This document shows positions 1-6,536 of a stretch of DNA of 8,481 nucleotides, in pieces. The stretch comes from Chitinivibrionales bacterium (GTDB lineage Bacteria; Fibrobacterota; Chitinivibrionia; Chitinivibrionales; WJMI01): positions 1 to 8,481 of the forward strand of contig WJJU01000397.1 in assembly GCA_014729595.1 (NCBI GenBank). The letters run 5' to 3'. Numbering within the stretch: the first letter of the stretch is position 1; every line of letters starts with the position of its first letter. The notes beneath the pieces are model-generated. The model was not told the origin of the DNA, searched no databases, and saw only the letters and a list, made by a program, of their open reading frames with translations. The position numbers and the translations under genes are program-made.

Positions 1-177
1 CGTACTCTCCACTTCCACGCGAGGTATCCGAAGCCGCTCGGCAATCAGATCGATTGCATGGTGCTCCACCCGCCCCCACCGTCGCTGGACGGCGATAAGG
101 ATATCCATCAAGCGACCGGCATCATTACCGTATGCGGCGCAAAGATCATGAATACTGCTGTCCACCTGGTTATTCAC
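1..177 (-). CDS. NuoE/HndA-like NAD(P)H oxidoreductase 24-kDa subunit, 5' part only (runs off the window)
   Basis: The 59 codons visible read as the N-terminal helical part of the thioredoxin-like [2Fe-2S] family: NuoE of complex I, HoxE, or HndA of NAD(P)-linked hydrogenases. The telling stretch has the pattern YGND-x-GRLMDIL-x-AVQ, then W and the helix AIDLIAERLRIPRVEVES, which in this family leads directly into the iron-sulfur domain. The four cluster cysteines would lie beyond position 1 and cannot be seen. The start chosen is GTG at 175-177, because an in-frame TAA lies 9 bases upstream and the next in-frame Met is already inside the conserved helix. No strong Shine-Dalgarno site precedes it. 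The gene lies 53 bases downstream of the ferritin-like gene on the same strand, so the two are probably co-transcribed. Family members usually sit next to a NuoF/HndC flavoprotein, which I would expect outside the window. Complex I versus hydrogenase cannot be decided here. Confidence 0.8.
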   Translation of the reverse strand, partial: MNNQVDSSIHDLCAAYGNDAGRLMDILIAVQRRWGRVEHHAIDLIAERLRIPRVEVEST

Positions 178-230
178 TCGCCGTTACCATTGACTAGCCC
201 ATGTCGCCTTTTACGGCTATTGCCGAACGT

Positions 231-764
231 TCATCTGAGCGTCGGCGGAGGAGGCGGTCCTTCGGCTCCGCTTTGAAGCCAAGCCAAATACCGATTAAGC
301 GCGGCGACATGCCGCATCTCTTCGTGGATAATCGTCTCGACCCGCTCTTTGCCGCTTTTCTCGGGCACATAATCTTTCAGAAAAGTATAGAAATTTATTC
401 CTTCGCGTTCGGCTCTCAGCGCGATGGAAATCACCTCCTCGGCATCCTCATCGCCCGACAGCGGCTTATCCGGTCCCGCTTTGCCCTCCCAGGCACGCAT
501 TCCCGCCATATCATGCAAGAAATAGAGCATCTCGTTGCCCGGATCATAAAGCTGTGTACTCCGCTCCTTTTCGGACATGTGCTCTTCCATCTCACCGAAT
601 ATCCGAGCATGCGTGGTTTCCATCGAGCTGAGACTGCCGAAAAGTTTGCTCATGCCGGGTTGGCGCGCTTTTTCCGCCGCCTCGCTATAAAAGTCCGCGG
701 CCCTCTTCTCGATCCGGACGGCCATTTTCATGACCTCGTCCGCGCTGTAGGCAAAGATGTTCAT
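231..764 (-). CDS. Ferritin-like/rubrerythrin-type diiron protein
   Basis: A 177-residue protein with two ferritin-type helix pairs. Helix A has the E-K-x-A-x-x-FY pattern (E19, F25, Y26) and helix B has E49-x-x-H52. The second half repeats this with E119 followed by INFY, then E149-x-x-H152. These residues are the expected carboxylate and histidine ligands of a non-haem diiron centre. There is no C-terminal rubredoxin domain (no CxxC pairs), so it is the rubrerythrin core only, and it ends in a five-proline tail. Family members handle peroxide, oxygen or iron in the cytoplasm of anaerobes. The start is ATG at 762-764, since AGGAGA lies 8 bases upstream; the longer reading would begin at a TTG (780-782) whose first codons contain that ribosome-binding site. 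It is the first gene of a likely operon with the NuoE-like gene. The diiron function rests on motifs; the in vivo substrate is unknown. Confidence 0.85.
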   Translation of the reverse strand: MNIFAYSADEVMKMAVRIEKRAADFYSEAAEKARQPGMSKLFGSLSSMETTHARIFGEMEEHMSEKERSTQLYDPGNEMLYFLHDMAGMRAWEGKAGPDKPLSGDEDAEEVISIALRAEREGINFYTFLKDYVPEKSGKERVETIIHEEMRHVAALNRYLAWLQSGAEGPPPPPTLR

Positions 765-772
765 CGGCGTTA

Positions 773-778
773 TCTCCT
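773..778 (-). promoter_or_regulatory. Shine-Dalgarno site of the ferritin-like gene (decides start)
   Basis: On the minus strand the bases read AGGAGA, 8 bases before the ATG at 762-764. The site lies inside the coding region of the longer TTG-start reading, which is the reason for preferring the shorter protein. Confidence 0.7.
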
Positions 779-819
779 GCAACGGGGAGAACTAAAAGGC
801 CATTCTCCAACAAGAATCG

Positions 820-833
820 TGCCTGTTCAGGCA
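820..833. promoter_or_regulatory. Perfect palindrome, candidate operator upstream of the ferritin-like gene
   Basis: The arms TGCCTG and CAGGCA are perfect inverted repeats around a central TT. The site lies 56-69 bases upstream of the ferritin-like start, where a promoter or operator would be expected. A regulator cannot be assigned. No clear -35/-10 pair was found next to it. Confidence 0.35.
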
Positions 834-946
834 ATCATCAGTCCATACCCCGCGGGAATTGATGCAAGGCGCGAGCTTTCCCGATATCGCGAGAGATTCT
901 CGAATATGCGAAAGACGGCGCAAGAACTGGCTCGCCCCGACGTTTC

Positions 947-969
947 CGTCACATTACCTTATTGTGACG
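947..969. promoter_or_regulatory. 23-base imperfect dyad, candidate regulator-binding site
   Basis: The outer arms CGTCACA (947-953) and TGTGACG (963-969) are exact inverted repeats. Inside them TA and TA also pair around a CCT centre, leaving only one T:T mismatch per side. The half-sites TGTGA/TCACA are in the opposite order to a Crp site. It is about 180 bases upstream of the ferritin-like start and about 400 upstream of the GH94 start. Confidence 0.35.
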
Positions 970-1036
970 CTTTTCACGGAAGAATATCCGTCCATCCGTT
1001 TTGCATACTCGGCGCCGCGGTACAAAACCTGGCCAA

Positions 1037-1054
1037 GCGCCGGGATACCGGCGC
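1037..1054. other. Perfect 7-bp GC hairpin with GATA tetraloop
   Basis: GCGCCGG and CCGGCGC flank GATA. No run of T follows on either strand, so it does not look like a classic intrinsic terminator. The adjoining 10-mer repeat (1010-1019 and 1049-1058) overlaps its right arm. It could be a REP-like extragenic element or part of a structured leader. Confidence 0.4.
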
Positions 1055-1292
1055 CGCGCGCAAAGAAGGGTCAGGGGATAGAGGTTCTTTTCTTGGGGTG
1101 AGACGAATTAGCAAAGCGACGACTTTTCATTCAAGCGGCGACGCGGGAATAGTAAAGACTATTTGAGGGAGCCGTAAGCGGAAGGGGCCGAGGAAACCCG
1201 ATGAATGCGCCAGGGTTTATGCGATATGCGGCACTATATGCTTGGCGGGAGACTAAAACAAAAATCGCCGTGCCGCAGCGGACGCATATACG

Positions 1293-1322
1293 TTGAGCGA
1301 ACCCCGTTTCGGATCGTATCTT
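1293..1322 (+). promoter_or_regulatory. Possible sigma-70 type promoter for the GH94 gene
   Basis: TTGAGC (1293-1298) and TATCTT (1317-1322) are separated by 18 bases and each matches four of six consensus positions. Transcription would begin near 1329, giving a leader of about 35-40 bases that contains the AGGAG site. This rests on consensus matching only. Confidence 0.35.
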
Positions 1323-1352
1323 TAAAAAACCTTTTGCATAACAACCGATGAT

Positions 1353-1357
1353 AGGAG
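1353..1357 (+). promoter_or_regulatory. Shine-Dalgarno site of the GH94 gene (decides start)
   Basis: AGGAG lies 8 bases before the ATG at 1366-1368. An in-frame ATG at 1348 lies upstream of this site and has no ribosome-binding site of its own, so the later start is preferred. Confidence 0.75.
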
Positions 1358-1365
1358 CCTTCCAA

Positions 1366-3675
1366 ATGCGAACCGAGTATGGCGGTTTTTCAGATGACGG
1401 TCGTGAGTACCACATCAATACGGCGCGTACTCCGCGTCCTTGGCTAAATTATATCTGGAACGACTCGTTTCTCTGCACCATAGCCCAAAATGGCCGGGGG
1501 ATTGGGCTTTATCAAGACGCCGACGGCTTCCGCACCAATCTTGTTGCAGGGCGAACGGCATACCTCTTCGATATGGAATCGCGTCAGTTCTGGACCGCCA
1601 ACGCCGAACCGGTCGACGACGATTCTCGGGATTCGTACCGCTGCATTCATGGTTTGGGTTACACCATAATAGAGCAGACCAGTAGGGGAATAGCATCGAC
1701 ATTCCGTGTGTTCGTACCCCGCAGCGAGCCTTGCGAGCTTTGGTCGATCACGGTGGTCAACCAGTCCGCCGCCCGGCGCACCATCTCGCTGCTTCCCGCA
1801 TTCGCCACTGCAATCGAGGGCAGCCACGAAGGCACTCTTCCCGCCGCGCACGCGGGGTATAACGAAGAATGTAAGGCGGTTGTAGGCTCCAACGTAGCAC
1901 GGTTCGGCAGTTGGTTTTCTCACGAAACTACGGGTAGAACGGAGGATGGTTTTTTAACGATGGACGCCCCGACAACGGGCTACGATTCGCGCAAAAGGGG
2001 ATTTTGCGGCGTTTATGGATCTATGCGCAGTCCCGATGCATTGACCAAAGGCAAAGGTTGCACAAACAGCGAATGCGAATACGAAAAGATCCTTTTCGTA
2101 CTCCAGACAACCCTGGAGCTGGAGCCCGGCGGGCGGGCAACGGTGCATGCAATCGCGGGCCCCTACGGCGAGCCCCGAAAAATTACGGCGCTGCGCGAAC
2201 GGTTCTTCTCCGGCAACGCGATCGAAGACGAACTGGAGGCCGTACGTCGGCGGAACCTCCAAAATATCGAAGGGCTAACGGTGCATACACCCGATCCCGC
2301 ATTCGATAAGTTCTTCAACAATTGGCTAAAGCACCAGCTTCAGTTCAACAGCACCTGGGCCCGCGTTTATTTCAACGGCTTTAGGGACCTTTGTCAAGAT
2401 ACGGCAAACCTGAGCATATACGCTCCTACCCAAGCGCTTGAAAGGTTCCGCGGCGTTCTTCGTCGCCAATACGCCTCCGGATTTGCACCGCGAGCATGGT
2501 GTCAAGGCGAACTTATAGATCAAGACTATTCCGACTCCCCCGTTTGGATCACCGAAACGGTCGATAGTCTTGTAAACGAAATCGGCGACCTCGGTTTTCT
2601 GGACGAACAAATTCCGTTCCACGAGGGAGAGACGGCAACGGTCTACGAACATATGCGTCGATCGCTTGAATATCTTTGGCACGACCGCGGACGTCACGGA
2701 CTGAGCAAGATGCACAGCGGCGATTGGAACGATGTCATGAACTATGTCGGGGCGGCGGGTGAAGGAGAAAGCGTTTGGCTCTCCATGGCCCTCTACCGAG
2801 CGCTTCGGACATTTGAGCGTTTGTCAACGCAAAGAGGAAATACGAAAGAAGCCGAAATCGCCGCGGAGCGTGCGGAGGTACTCGCCGAGGCCGTCGACAA
2901 GCACGGGTGGGACGGGGCATGGTACCTTCGAGCCTACACCGACAAAGGAGTTCCCGTAGGCGGCAAAGGGTGCGACGAAGCGCAATGCTTTCTCAATCCT
3001 CAGTGCTGGGCGGTGTTGTCGGGCGCGGCCCGGGGCGACAAGGGAGAAAAAGCCATGACCGCCGTCGACACGAAGCTCGATATCGAGATCGGCGTCAAGA
3101 CTATCGACACGCCCTTTACCCACTTCCGTCAAGATATCGGGTTCGTAAGCGCCATCCGTCCCGGCGAGAATGTCAACGCGGGAATCTATATTCACGCCAA
3201 CATGTTTAAAGTTGCGGCGGACTGCATGCAAAAACGCAACGAAACGGCATGGAAGGCCGTCGAAAAATTGCTTCCCTTCGGCCCCGCACGCCAAACGATT
3301 ACCGGTGAGCCATTCGTTATTCCCAACGCCTATTTTGGGCCGGGAGCAGATTACCGTTACGGCGAGGCCGGCTCCGGGTGGATCACTGGCTCGGCCGGAT
3401 GGTTGGCGACGGTCGTAGCCGAGTATATTTTGGGGCTTAAGCCGACTCTTGAGGGCTTACGTATCGATCCGTGCCTGCCGCCGCACTGGAAAACGTGCTC
3501 AATCGAGCGGTCATTCCGGGGCGCCTCCTACTCCGTCTCTTTCGAGCAACCCGGCGACCGCCCCTGTAACCATATAGCGTCCATTACGGTCAACGACGAG
3601 CCATTCCAAGGAGATACGCTTCCGCACGAACAAGGCGCCGCATACAAAGTACGGGTGGTGATGACTGCCGGATAA
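1366..3675 (+). CDS. Glycoside hydrolase family 94 phosphorylase (cellobiose/chitobiose-phosphorylase type)
   Basis: A 769-residue cytoplasmic enzyme with full-length GH94 architecture: an N-terminal beta-sandwich (about 1-300), a linker helix region, an (alpha/alpha)6 barrel and a short C-terminal beta tail. Such enzymes split a beta-linked disaccharide or oligosaccharide with phosphate to give a sugar-1-phosphate. Visible signatures are GFRDLCQD (R340, D341, Q344, D345), HSGDWND with the likely catalytic acid D453, and LNPQCWAVLSG. A glycine/histidine segment with H610 matches the phosphate-binding histidine region, and TGSAGW at 674-679 is the other phosphate-site motif. The N-terminus also fits, with YGGFSDDGREY followed by TPRPWLNY. 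No signal peptide is seen. The segment after GDWND (GEGESVWL) resembles GH94 domains acting on other beta-glucans, so cellobiose, chitobiose, laminaribiose or sophoro-oligosaccharide specificity cannot be chosen. It is transcribed alone, with no transporter next to it. Confidence 0.9.
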   Translation: MRTEYGGFSDDGREYHINTARTPRPWLNYIWNDSFLCTIAQNGRGIGLYQDADGFRTNLVAGRTAYLFDMESRQFWTANAEPVDDDSRDSYRCIHGLGYTIIEQTSRGIASTFRVFVPRSEPCELWSITVVNQSAARRTISLLPAFATAIEGSHEGTLPAAHAGYNEECKAVVGSNVARFGSWFSHETTGRTEDGFLTMDAPTTGYDSRKRGFCGVYGSMRSPDALTKGKGCTNSECEYEKILFVLQTTLELEPGGRATVHAIAGPYGEPRKITALRERFFSGNAIEDELEAVRRRNLQNIEGLTVHTPDPAFDKFFNNWLKHQLQFNSTWARVYFNGFRDLCQDTANLSIYAPTQALERFRGVLRRQYASGFAPRAWCQGELIDQDYSDSPVWITETVDSLVNEIGDLGFLDEQIPFHEGETATVYEHMRRSLEYLWHDRGRHGLSKMHSGDWNDVMNYVGAAGEGESVWLSMALYRALRTFERLSTQRGNTKEAEIAAERAEVLAEAVDKHGWDGAWYLRAYTDKGVPVGGKGCDEAQCFLNPQCWAVLSGAARGDKGEKAMTAVDTKLDIEIGVKTIDTPFTHFRQDIGFVSAIRPGENVNAGIYIHANMFKVAADCMQKRNETAWKAVEKLLPFGPARQTITGEPFVIPNAYFGPGADYRYGEAGSGWITGSAGWLATVVAEYILGLKPTLEGLRIDPCLPPHWKTCSIERSFRGASYSVSFEQPGDRPCNHIASITVNDEPFQGDTLPHEQGAAYKVRVVMTAG

Positions 3676-3790
3676 GTCTTTGACAGGCTCAAGGGTCGGG
3701 CCGCGCACGATTCACCGCATTTGGATTCCGGAAGAAAATTCAGAGAAGCGGACGAAGAGCGCCTTTCCTACGAGGTCGTTCGTCGCGGCC

Positions 3791-3825
3791 GGTTGCGAAG
3801 CGCAGCGACTTCGCACCTTCTCTTC
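3791..3825 (+). terminator. Possible terminator of the GH94 gene
   Basis: TGCGAAG (3794-3800) pairs with CTTCGCA (3809-3815) and two more G-C pairs extend the stem past one bulged T, with an 8-base loop. A pyrimidine-rich TTCTCTTC follows on the plus strand. The lack of a continuous T run keeps confidence low. Confidence 0.35.
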
Positions 3826-3874
3826 GATCCGGCGAAGGGCGCACTATAAAAATAAGGGTAAGCAACAACCGGGA

Positions 3875-3903
3875 CCGCGGTAGCGGCAACCCGGCCACCG
3901 CGG
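3875..3903. other. GC-rich inverted repeat in the convergent spacer
   Basis: CCGCGGT (3875-3881) and ACCGCGG (3897-3903) pair perfectly. An inner GGC/GCC pair extends the stem across a three-base bulge to 10 bp around a six-base loop. It may act as a two-way block to transcription between convergent genes; no T run supports a classic terminator. Confidence 0.35.
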
Positions 3904-3946
3904 AGCTAAAGAGGACGGTCGCTCCGTCGAACGAATTTTCACCAAC

Positions 3947-5473
3947 TCATTTCCCTTTACCCTCTACGCTCCCCCGAAAACGCTTCCCTTCGCGCTTGCA
4001 GATAATCTGGGCGACCTGTCTTCCGACGGCGATCACGGCGGGGATGCCGCCGGCGGGGGATTCCCATTGGCCGGTAAGATAAAAATTGCGAAGCCCGGGA
4101 AGTGTCTTTGGTTGCGGTCGTCCAATGACGCCCGGTGTTGGGGCCCATCCCTGGTGCGCCCCCTTCCAAAGCCTTGTGTAGCGGACATAGGTTGCCGGCG
4201 TGGCGACGTCGACCACTTCCACATTCTTTCGTACGCCGGCGAATCGACGCTCTAAAGATTCAGTTACGACTTCGGCGACATGTTGTTTTTCTTGGTTGTA
4301 GCGGTTTCGATCTTCGTTGCGCAGTGCACACCAATAATCACAGTCTTCGGTACGAAGCTGCACAATGACCGAAGTTTTACCCGTGGGCGCATAAACTGGA
4401 TCAAAATTGAGAATACGGACCATCATGTCACGGGCGGTATGGTTACCCATGTGCAAAGGCTTGTCCAACGGCATATTCAGCTTTTCCGCTTCACCATCAA
4501 AGGTTCTTTTTATGCCGAGAGACACTTGAACAAGTGAGGAGAAGGGGTGATAGCTCTCGAACCTTTTCACGAAACCGCGAGGCGTAAACGCCCCGCCTAA
4601 AAGCTCGAAAAGGGTTTCGTGAAGATCGGCCGCCGATACCACGATGTCCGCGTCATACACACGATCGTCGTCACAAGTCACGCCCGTAGCCGCGCCGTCT
4701 TTTACATTAATTTGTTTAACCGGCTTAAAGAATTCGATTGTTCCGCCCAATGAACGATAGCGTTCTTCCATGAGTTCGATTATTTTTAGCGAACCACCGA
4801 GGGGGTAACCGGCAACTTTACGATTCATCCAACCCAAAGGCGCAATCGGCGCCATCACCGCAAAATGTTCATGATGCGGAAAGATCTGCTGAAACATAGC
4901 ACGCATTGCACGATTACGAAATCGCCGCGCGTAGCGTTCCACGGAGATAGTCCCCCACTTTTGCCGAAACATCAGCAGAGGAAAATTCTTGGCCAAAAAC
5001 GACAGGGCGTCGATAACCGTGAATGTTTCCGGCGCTTTCTCGAAAGGAAGGTTGAACGCACCGAACCGCTTGACCGCGCCTATAAACTCATCGATTACCT
5101 TCCGATCTTCGGGAGCAATGCGCAACATCTCTTTGCGCAACCGTTCGGCGTCGGTGTAAACACGAAACACCTCTCCTTCGTGCTCGATTCTGATAAACTC
5201 CGGGTAATCATAGAAACGAAGTTTATGCAAATCGATTATTTCGCCGATAATATTGTGAGCATTGAGGGCGGGCGAAGATCCCGGCAAGTAGTTGGTGGCG
5301 CCGTCAAACCGATACCCCTTGCGATCCCAAGTGACGGCCACGCCCCCGCACTGGTTCGCTTGTTCGAGGATATGGGTTCGAAACCCATTCATCAACAAAT
5401 AACTTCCAACGGCCAGTCCGCCCAGGCCTCCTCCGATAATTACAATACTTCGACTCTCAGTGCGTTTGTTCAT
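3947..5473 (-). CDS. CrtI/retinol-saturase-like FAD-dependent oxidoreductase
   Basis: A 508-residue flavoprotein of the phytoene desaturase/amine oxidoreductase superfamily. The N-terminal Rossmann fold has IVIIGGGLGGL (GGGLGG at 14-19) and ends its second strand with acidic E37, followed by CGG at 42-44, the FAD-binding pattern. Next comes RFDGATNYLPGSSP, like the substrate-side motif of CrtI/CrtN and retinol 13,14-reductase relatives. The C-terminus has the second FAD motif, NFYLTGQWESPAGGIP, and a final helix. Members desaturate or saturate polyene or isoprenoid chains, often at the membrane; the substrate here is unknown because no phytoene synthase or other carotenoid gene is in view. 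The start is ATG at 5471-5473, with AGGTGA 8 bases upstream; a GTG four codons earlier overlaps that site. It lies downstream of, but is separated by a terminator from, the exported-protein gene. Confidence 0.85.
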   Translation of the reverse strand: MNKRTESRSIVIIGGGLGGLAVGSYLLMNGFRTHILEQANQCGGVAVTWDRKGYRFDGATNYLPGSSPALNAHNIIGEIIDLHKLRFYDYPEFIRIEHEGEVFRVYTDAERLRKEMLRIAPEDRKVIDEFIGAVKRFGAFNLPFEKAPETFTVIDALSFLAKNFPLLMFRQKWGTISVERYARRFRNRAMRAMFQQIFPHHEHFAVMAPIAPLGWMNRKVAGYPLGGSLKIIELMEERYRSLGGTIEFFKPVKQINVKDGAATGVTCDDDRVYDADIVVSAADLHETLFELLGGAFTPRGFVKRFESYHPFSSLVQVSLGIKRTFDGEAEKLNMPLDKPLHMGNHTARDMMVRILNFDPVYAPTGKTSVIVQLRTEDCDYWCALRNEDRNRYNQEKQHVAEVVTESLERRFAGVRKNVEVVDVATPATYVRYTRLWKGAHQGWAPTPGVIGRPQPKTLPGLRNFYLTGQWESPAGGIPAVIAVGRQVAQIICKREGKRFRGSVEGKGK

Positions 5474-5481
5474 ATCTATCG

Positions 5482-5487
5482 TCACCT
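5482..5487 (-). promoter_or_regulatory. Shine-Dalgarno site of the FAD oxidoreductase gene (decides start)
   Basis: On the minus strand the bases read AGGTGA, 8 bases before the ATG at 5471-5473. The alternative GTG start (5483-5485) lies inside this site, so the ATG is preferred. Confidence 0.65.
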
Positions 5488-5511
5488 ATGCGGTAAATAC
5501 TCATAAATTCG

Positions 5512-5538
5512 AAAAAAACCGACGAGCTTACGTTCGGT
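5512..5538 (-). terminator. Intrinsic terminator of the exported-protein gene
   Basis: On the minus strand ACCG, a bulged A, and ACG pair with CGT-CGGT around a six-base loop (TAAGCT). The stem runs straight into a run of T (seven A on the plus strand, 5512-5518). It lies 67 bases after the stop of the 5605-6411 gene and ends 38 bases before the FAD oxidoreductase start, so that downstream gene probably needs its own promoter or read-through. Confidence 0.75.
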
Positions 5539-5604
5539 CATTGGAAAAGGATGTTTGCACGAGCAAAAGCGGCGTTCGCAATCGGCATGCAGGACCGAAT
5601 GGCT

Positions 5605-6411
5605 CTATTTGTCAACTTCACGCTTAAGGGAAGCTATTTCTTTCCAGTTGACTTTCGCTTTGCCCACTTTGGCTACGGGGGTCATGAATTCCATCGATGC
5701 GCTCACGATATAGCCGTCACCCACATGAATAACGGCGGCGCCTTTGCCCTTGCCGGCCACCGGCACATACTTAAGGAGCGTCGAAGTGTCCCGCACGGCT
5801 TTGGCGGCGGAGTATTTGAATCGCCAACTGATAAAGGCGGTATCGTTATCGGCCGAGAATCGGTCCACTTTGAATCGGCGATACACTTCACACGGCACGT
5901 CTCCCTGCTTTGTTCGCACCTTCAATCGACCGCTTCGTTCCCAAGAGAACCCTTTCTTGGTAGCCTGCTGTGGTAATTGGGGCAACAGCTTGGCGAATTG
6001 AACGTAAAGATTCCACTCCGGCAAACCGTCGGACGACAAATCGCCCAATCCCGCAATCGAAGGCGCTCCGTCTTCCAGCGGCAGGGTAAAGTTTGTCTCG
6101 GTCAGTTTCTTCGCCATTGCCGCTTTTGTATTGTCGTCGTACAGTTCCGAGTTCACCGTCAGATCCTTGACTCTGAGAGCGACGGCGTCCGCTTTTTCCG
6201 CCAGGGAACCGTCCAGCACACAACTTAATTCCGTTTTCTTCGTTGAAGTCGTGTCATTTTCGGTAAATCGGCACTCCGAGTGGTACTCCATTGTGTATTT
6301 CCATTCGGGGTTTTTGCCGTAGTCCAAATTCAGAACGGCCGCTCGGGGCGCGGTGGTACCGAAAAAAGCTAAACCGATGGTTACGAAAACGAACAGCGGG
6401 TTCCTAAGCAT
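5605..6411 (-). CDS. Predicted exported protein of unknown function
   Basis: A 268-residue protein I do not recognise. It opens with a probable Sec signal peptide: R3, then a hydrophobic core at about residues 5-18, and a small-residue cleavage region near 21-25. There is no lipobox cysteine, so it is probably periplasmic or released. The mature part alternates short beta-strand-like stretches with charged loops and carries three cysteines (C47, C64, C174). Features include GDLSSDGLPEWNLYVQF at about 123-139 and KKGFSWERSGRLKV at about 152-165. The second recalls the 'GDSW' turn of secreted beta-rich proteins of the DUF6263 kind, but that resemblance is weak. The start ATG (6409-6411) has AAGGA 7 bases upstream. 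A clear intrinsic terminator follows 67 bases after the stop, so it is probably a single-gene unit divergent from the kinase gene. Confidence 0.75.
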   Translation of the reverse strand: MLRNPLFVFVTIGLAFFGTTAPRAAVLNLDYGKNPEWKYTMEYHSECRFTENDTTSTKKTELSCVLDGSLAEKADAVALRVKDLTVNSELYDDNTKAAMAKKLTETNFTLPLEDGAPSIAGLGDLSSDGLPEWNLYVQFAKLLPQLPQQATKKGFSWERSGRLKVRTKQGDVPCEVYRRFKVDRFSADNDTAFISWRFKYSAAKAVRDTSTLLKYVPVAGKGKGAAVIHVGDGYIVSASMEFMTPVAKVGKAKVNWKEIASLKREVDK

Positions 6412-6536
6412 GGCTGGGTCCTTGTTGTTGCGGTGAATAGGCCGTCTTTCATCAGATAGTCTCTAAGCAATATATCATCCTCAAAGCCTCTCGGACAATA
6501 GCGGGTGTATGCGGAAGCATGGTATATTTGTTCTTG

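Larger units (their letters stand above)
765..1365. other. Long divergent intergenic region rich in dyads, no convincing gene
   Basis: About 600 bases separate the minus-strand ferritin-like gene from the plus-strand GH94 gene. Open frames exist here (for example 859-1101 plus), but their translations look random and rich in Arg, Pro and Ser, and none has a convincing ribosome-binding site. Structure is plentiful. There is a 14-base palindrome at 820-833, a CGAGA/TCTCG dyad at 890-902, and a 23-base imperfect dyad at 947-969. A perfect 7-bp GC hairpin with GATA loop lies at 1037-1054, and the 10-mer CGGCGCCGCG occurs at 1010-1019 and 1049-1058. There are also an AATAGT/ACTATT hairpin at 1148-1163 and an AAACCC/GGGTTT pair at 1194-1218. 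No tRNA or riboswitch that I recognise is present. The region most likely carries both divergent promoters and their operators; a small RNA is possible. Confidence 0.7.
3676..3946. other. Convergent spacer with three hairpins, no supported gene
   Basis: This 271-base gap lies between the ends of the GH94 and FAD-oxidoreductase genes. An open frame at 3680-3883 (plus) lacks a ribosome-binding site and reads as low-complexity basic sequence, so I do not call it. Three inverted repeats occur, at 3791-3817, 3875-3903 and 3914-3928. None is followed by a long T run, so termination here is likely but weakly marked. Confidence 0.6.

Noticed and set aside
859..1101. 80-codon plus-strand open frame in the divergent spacer
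   Set aside because: Random-looking composition, no ribosome-binding site, and it runs through the dyad and the GC hairpin.
201..1166. A 321-codon plus-strand open frame across the diiron gene and spacer
   Set aside because: It is antisense to the ferritin-like gene, which has clear motifs and a good ribosome-binding site; the translation is Arg/His-rich with no domain.
1131..1418. 95-codon minus-strand open frame overlapping the GH94 start
   Set aside because: It lacks a supported start, overlaps a certain gene on the other strand, and shows no recognisable motif.
3680..3883. 67-codon plus-strand open frame after GH94
   Set aside because: It begins 5 bases after the GH94 stop without its own ribosome-binding site and spans two inverted repeats; it reads as basic low-complexity sequence.
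3914..3928. GACGG/CCGTC hairpin just after the FAD oxidoreductase stop as terminator
   Set aside because: Only 5 bp and no T run longer than three follows on the minus strand; too weak to call as a separate terminator.
4865..5506. 213-codon plus-strand open frame opposite the FAD oxidoreductase
   Set aside because: It is an antisense shadow of a gene with unmistakable FAD-binding motifs.
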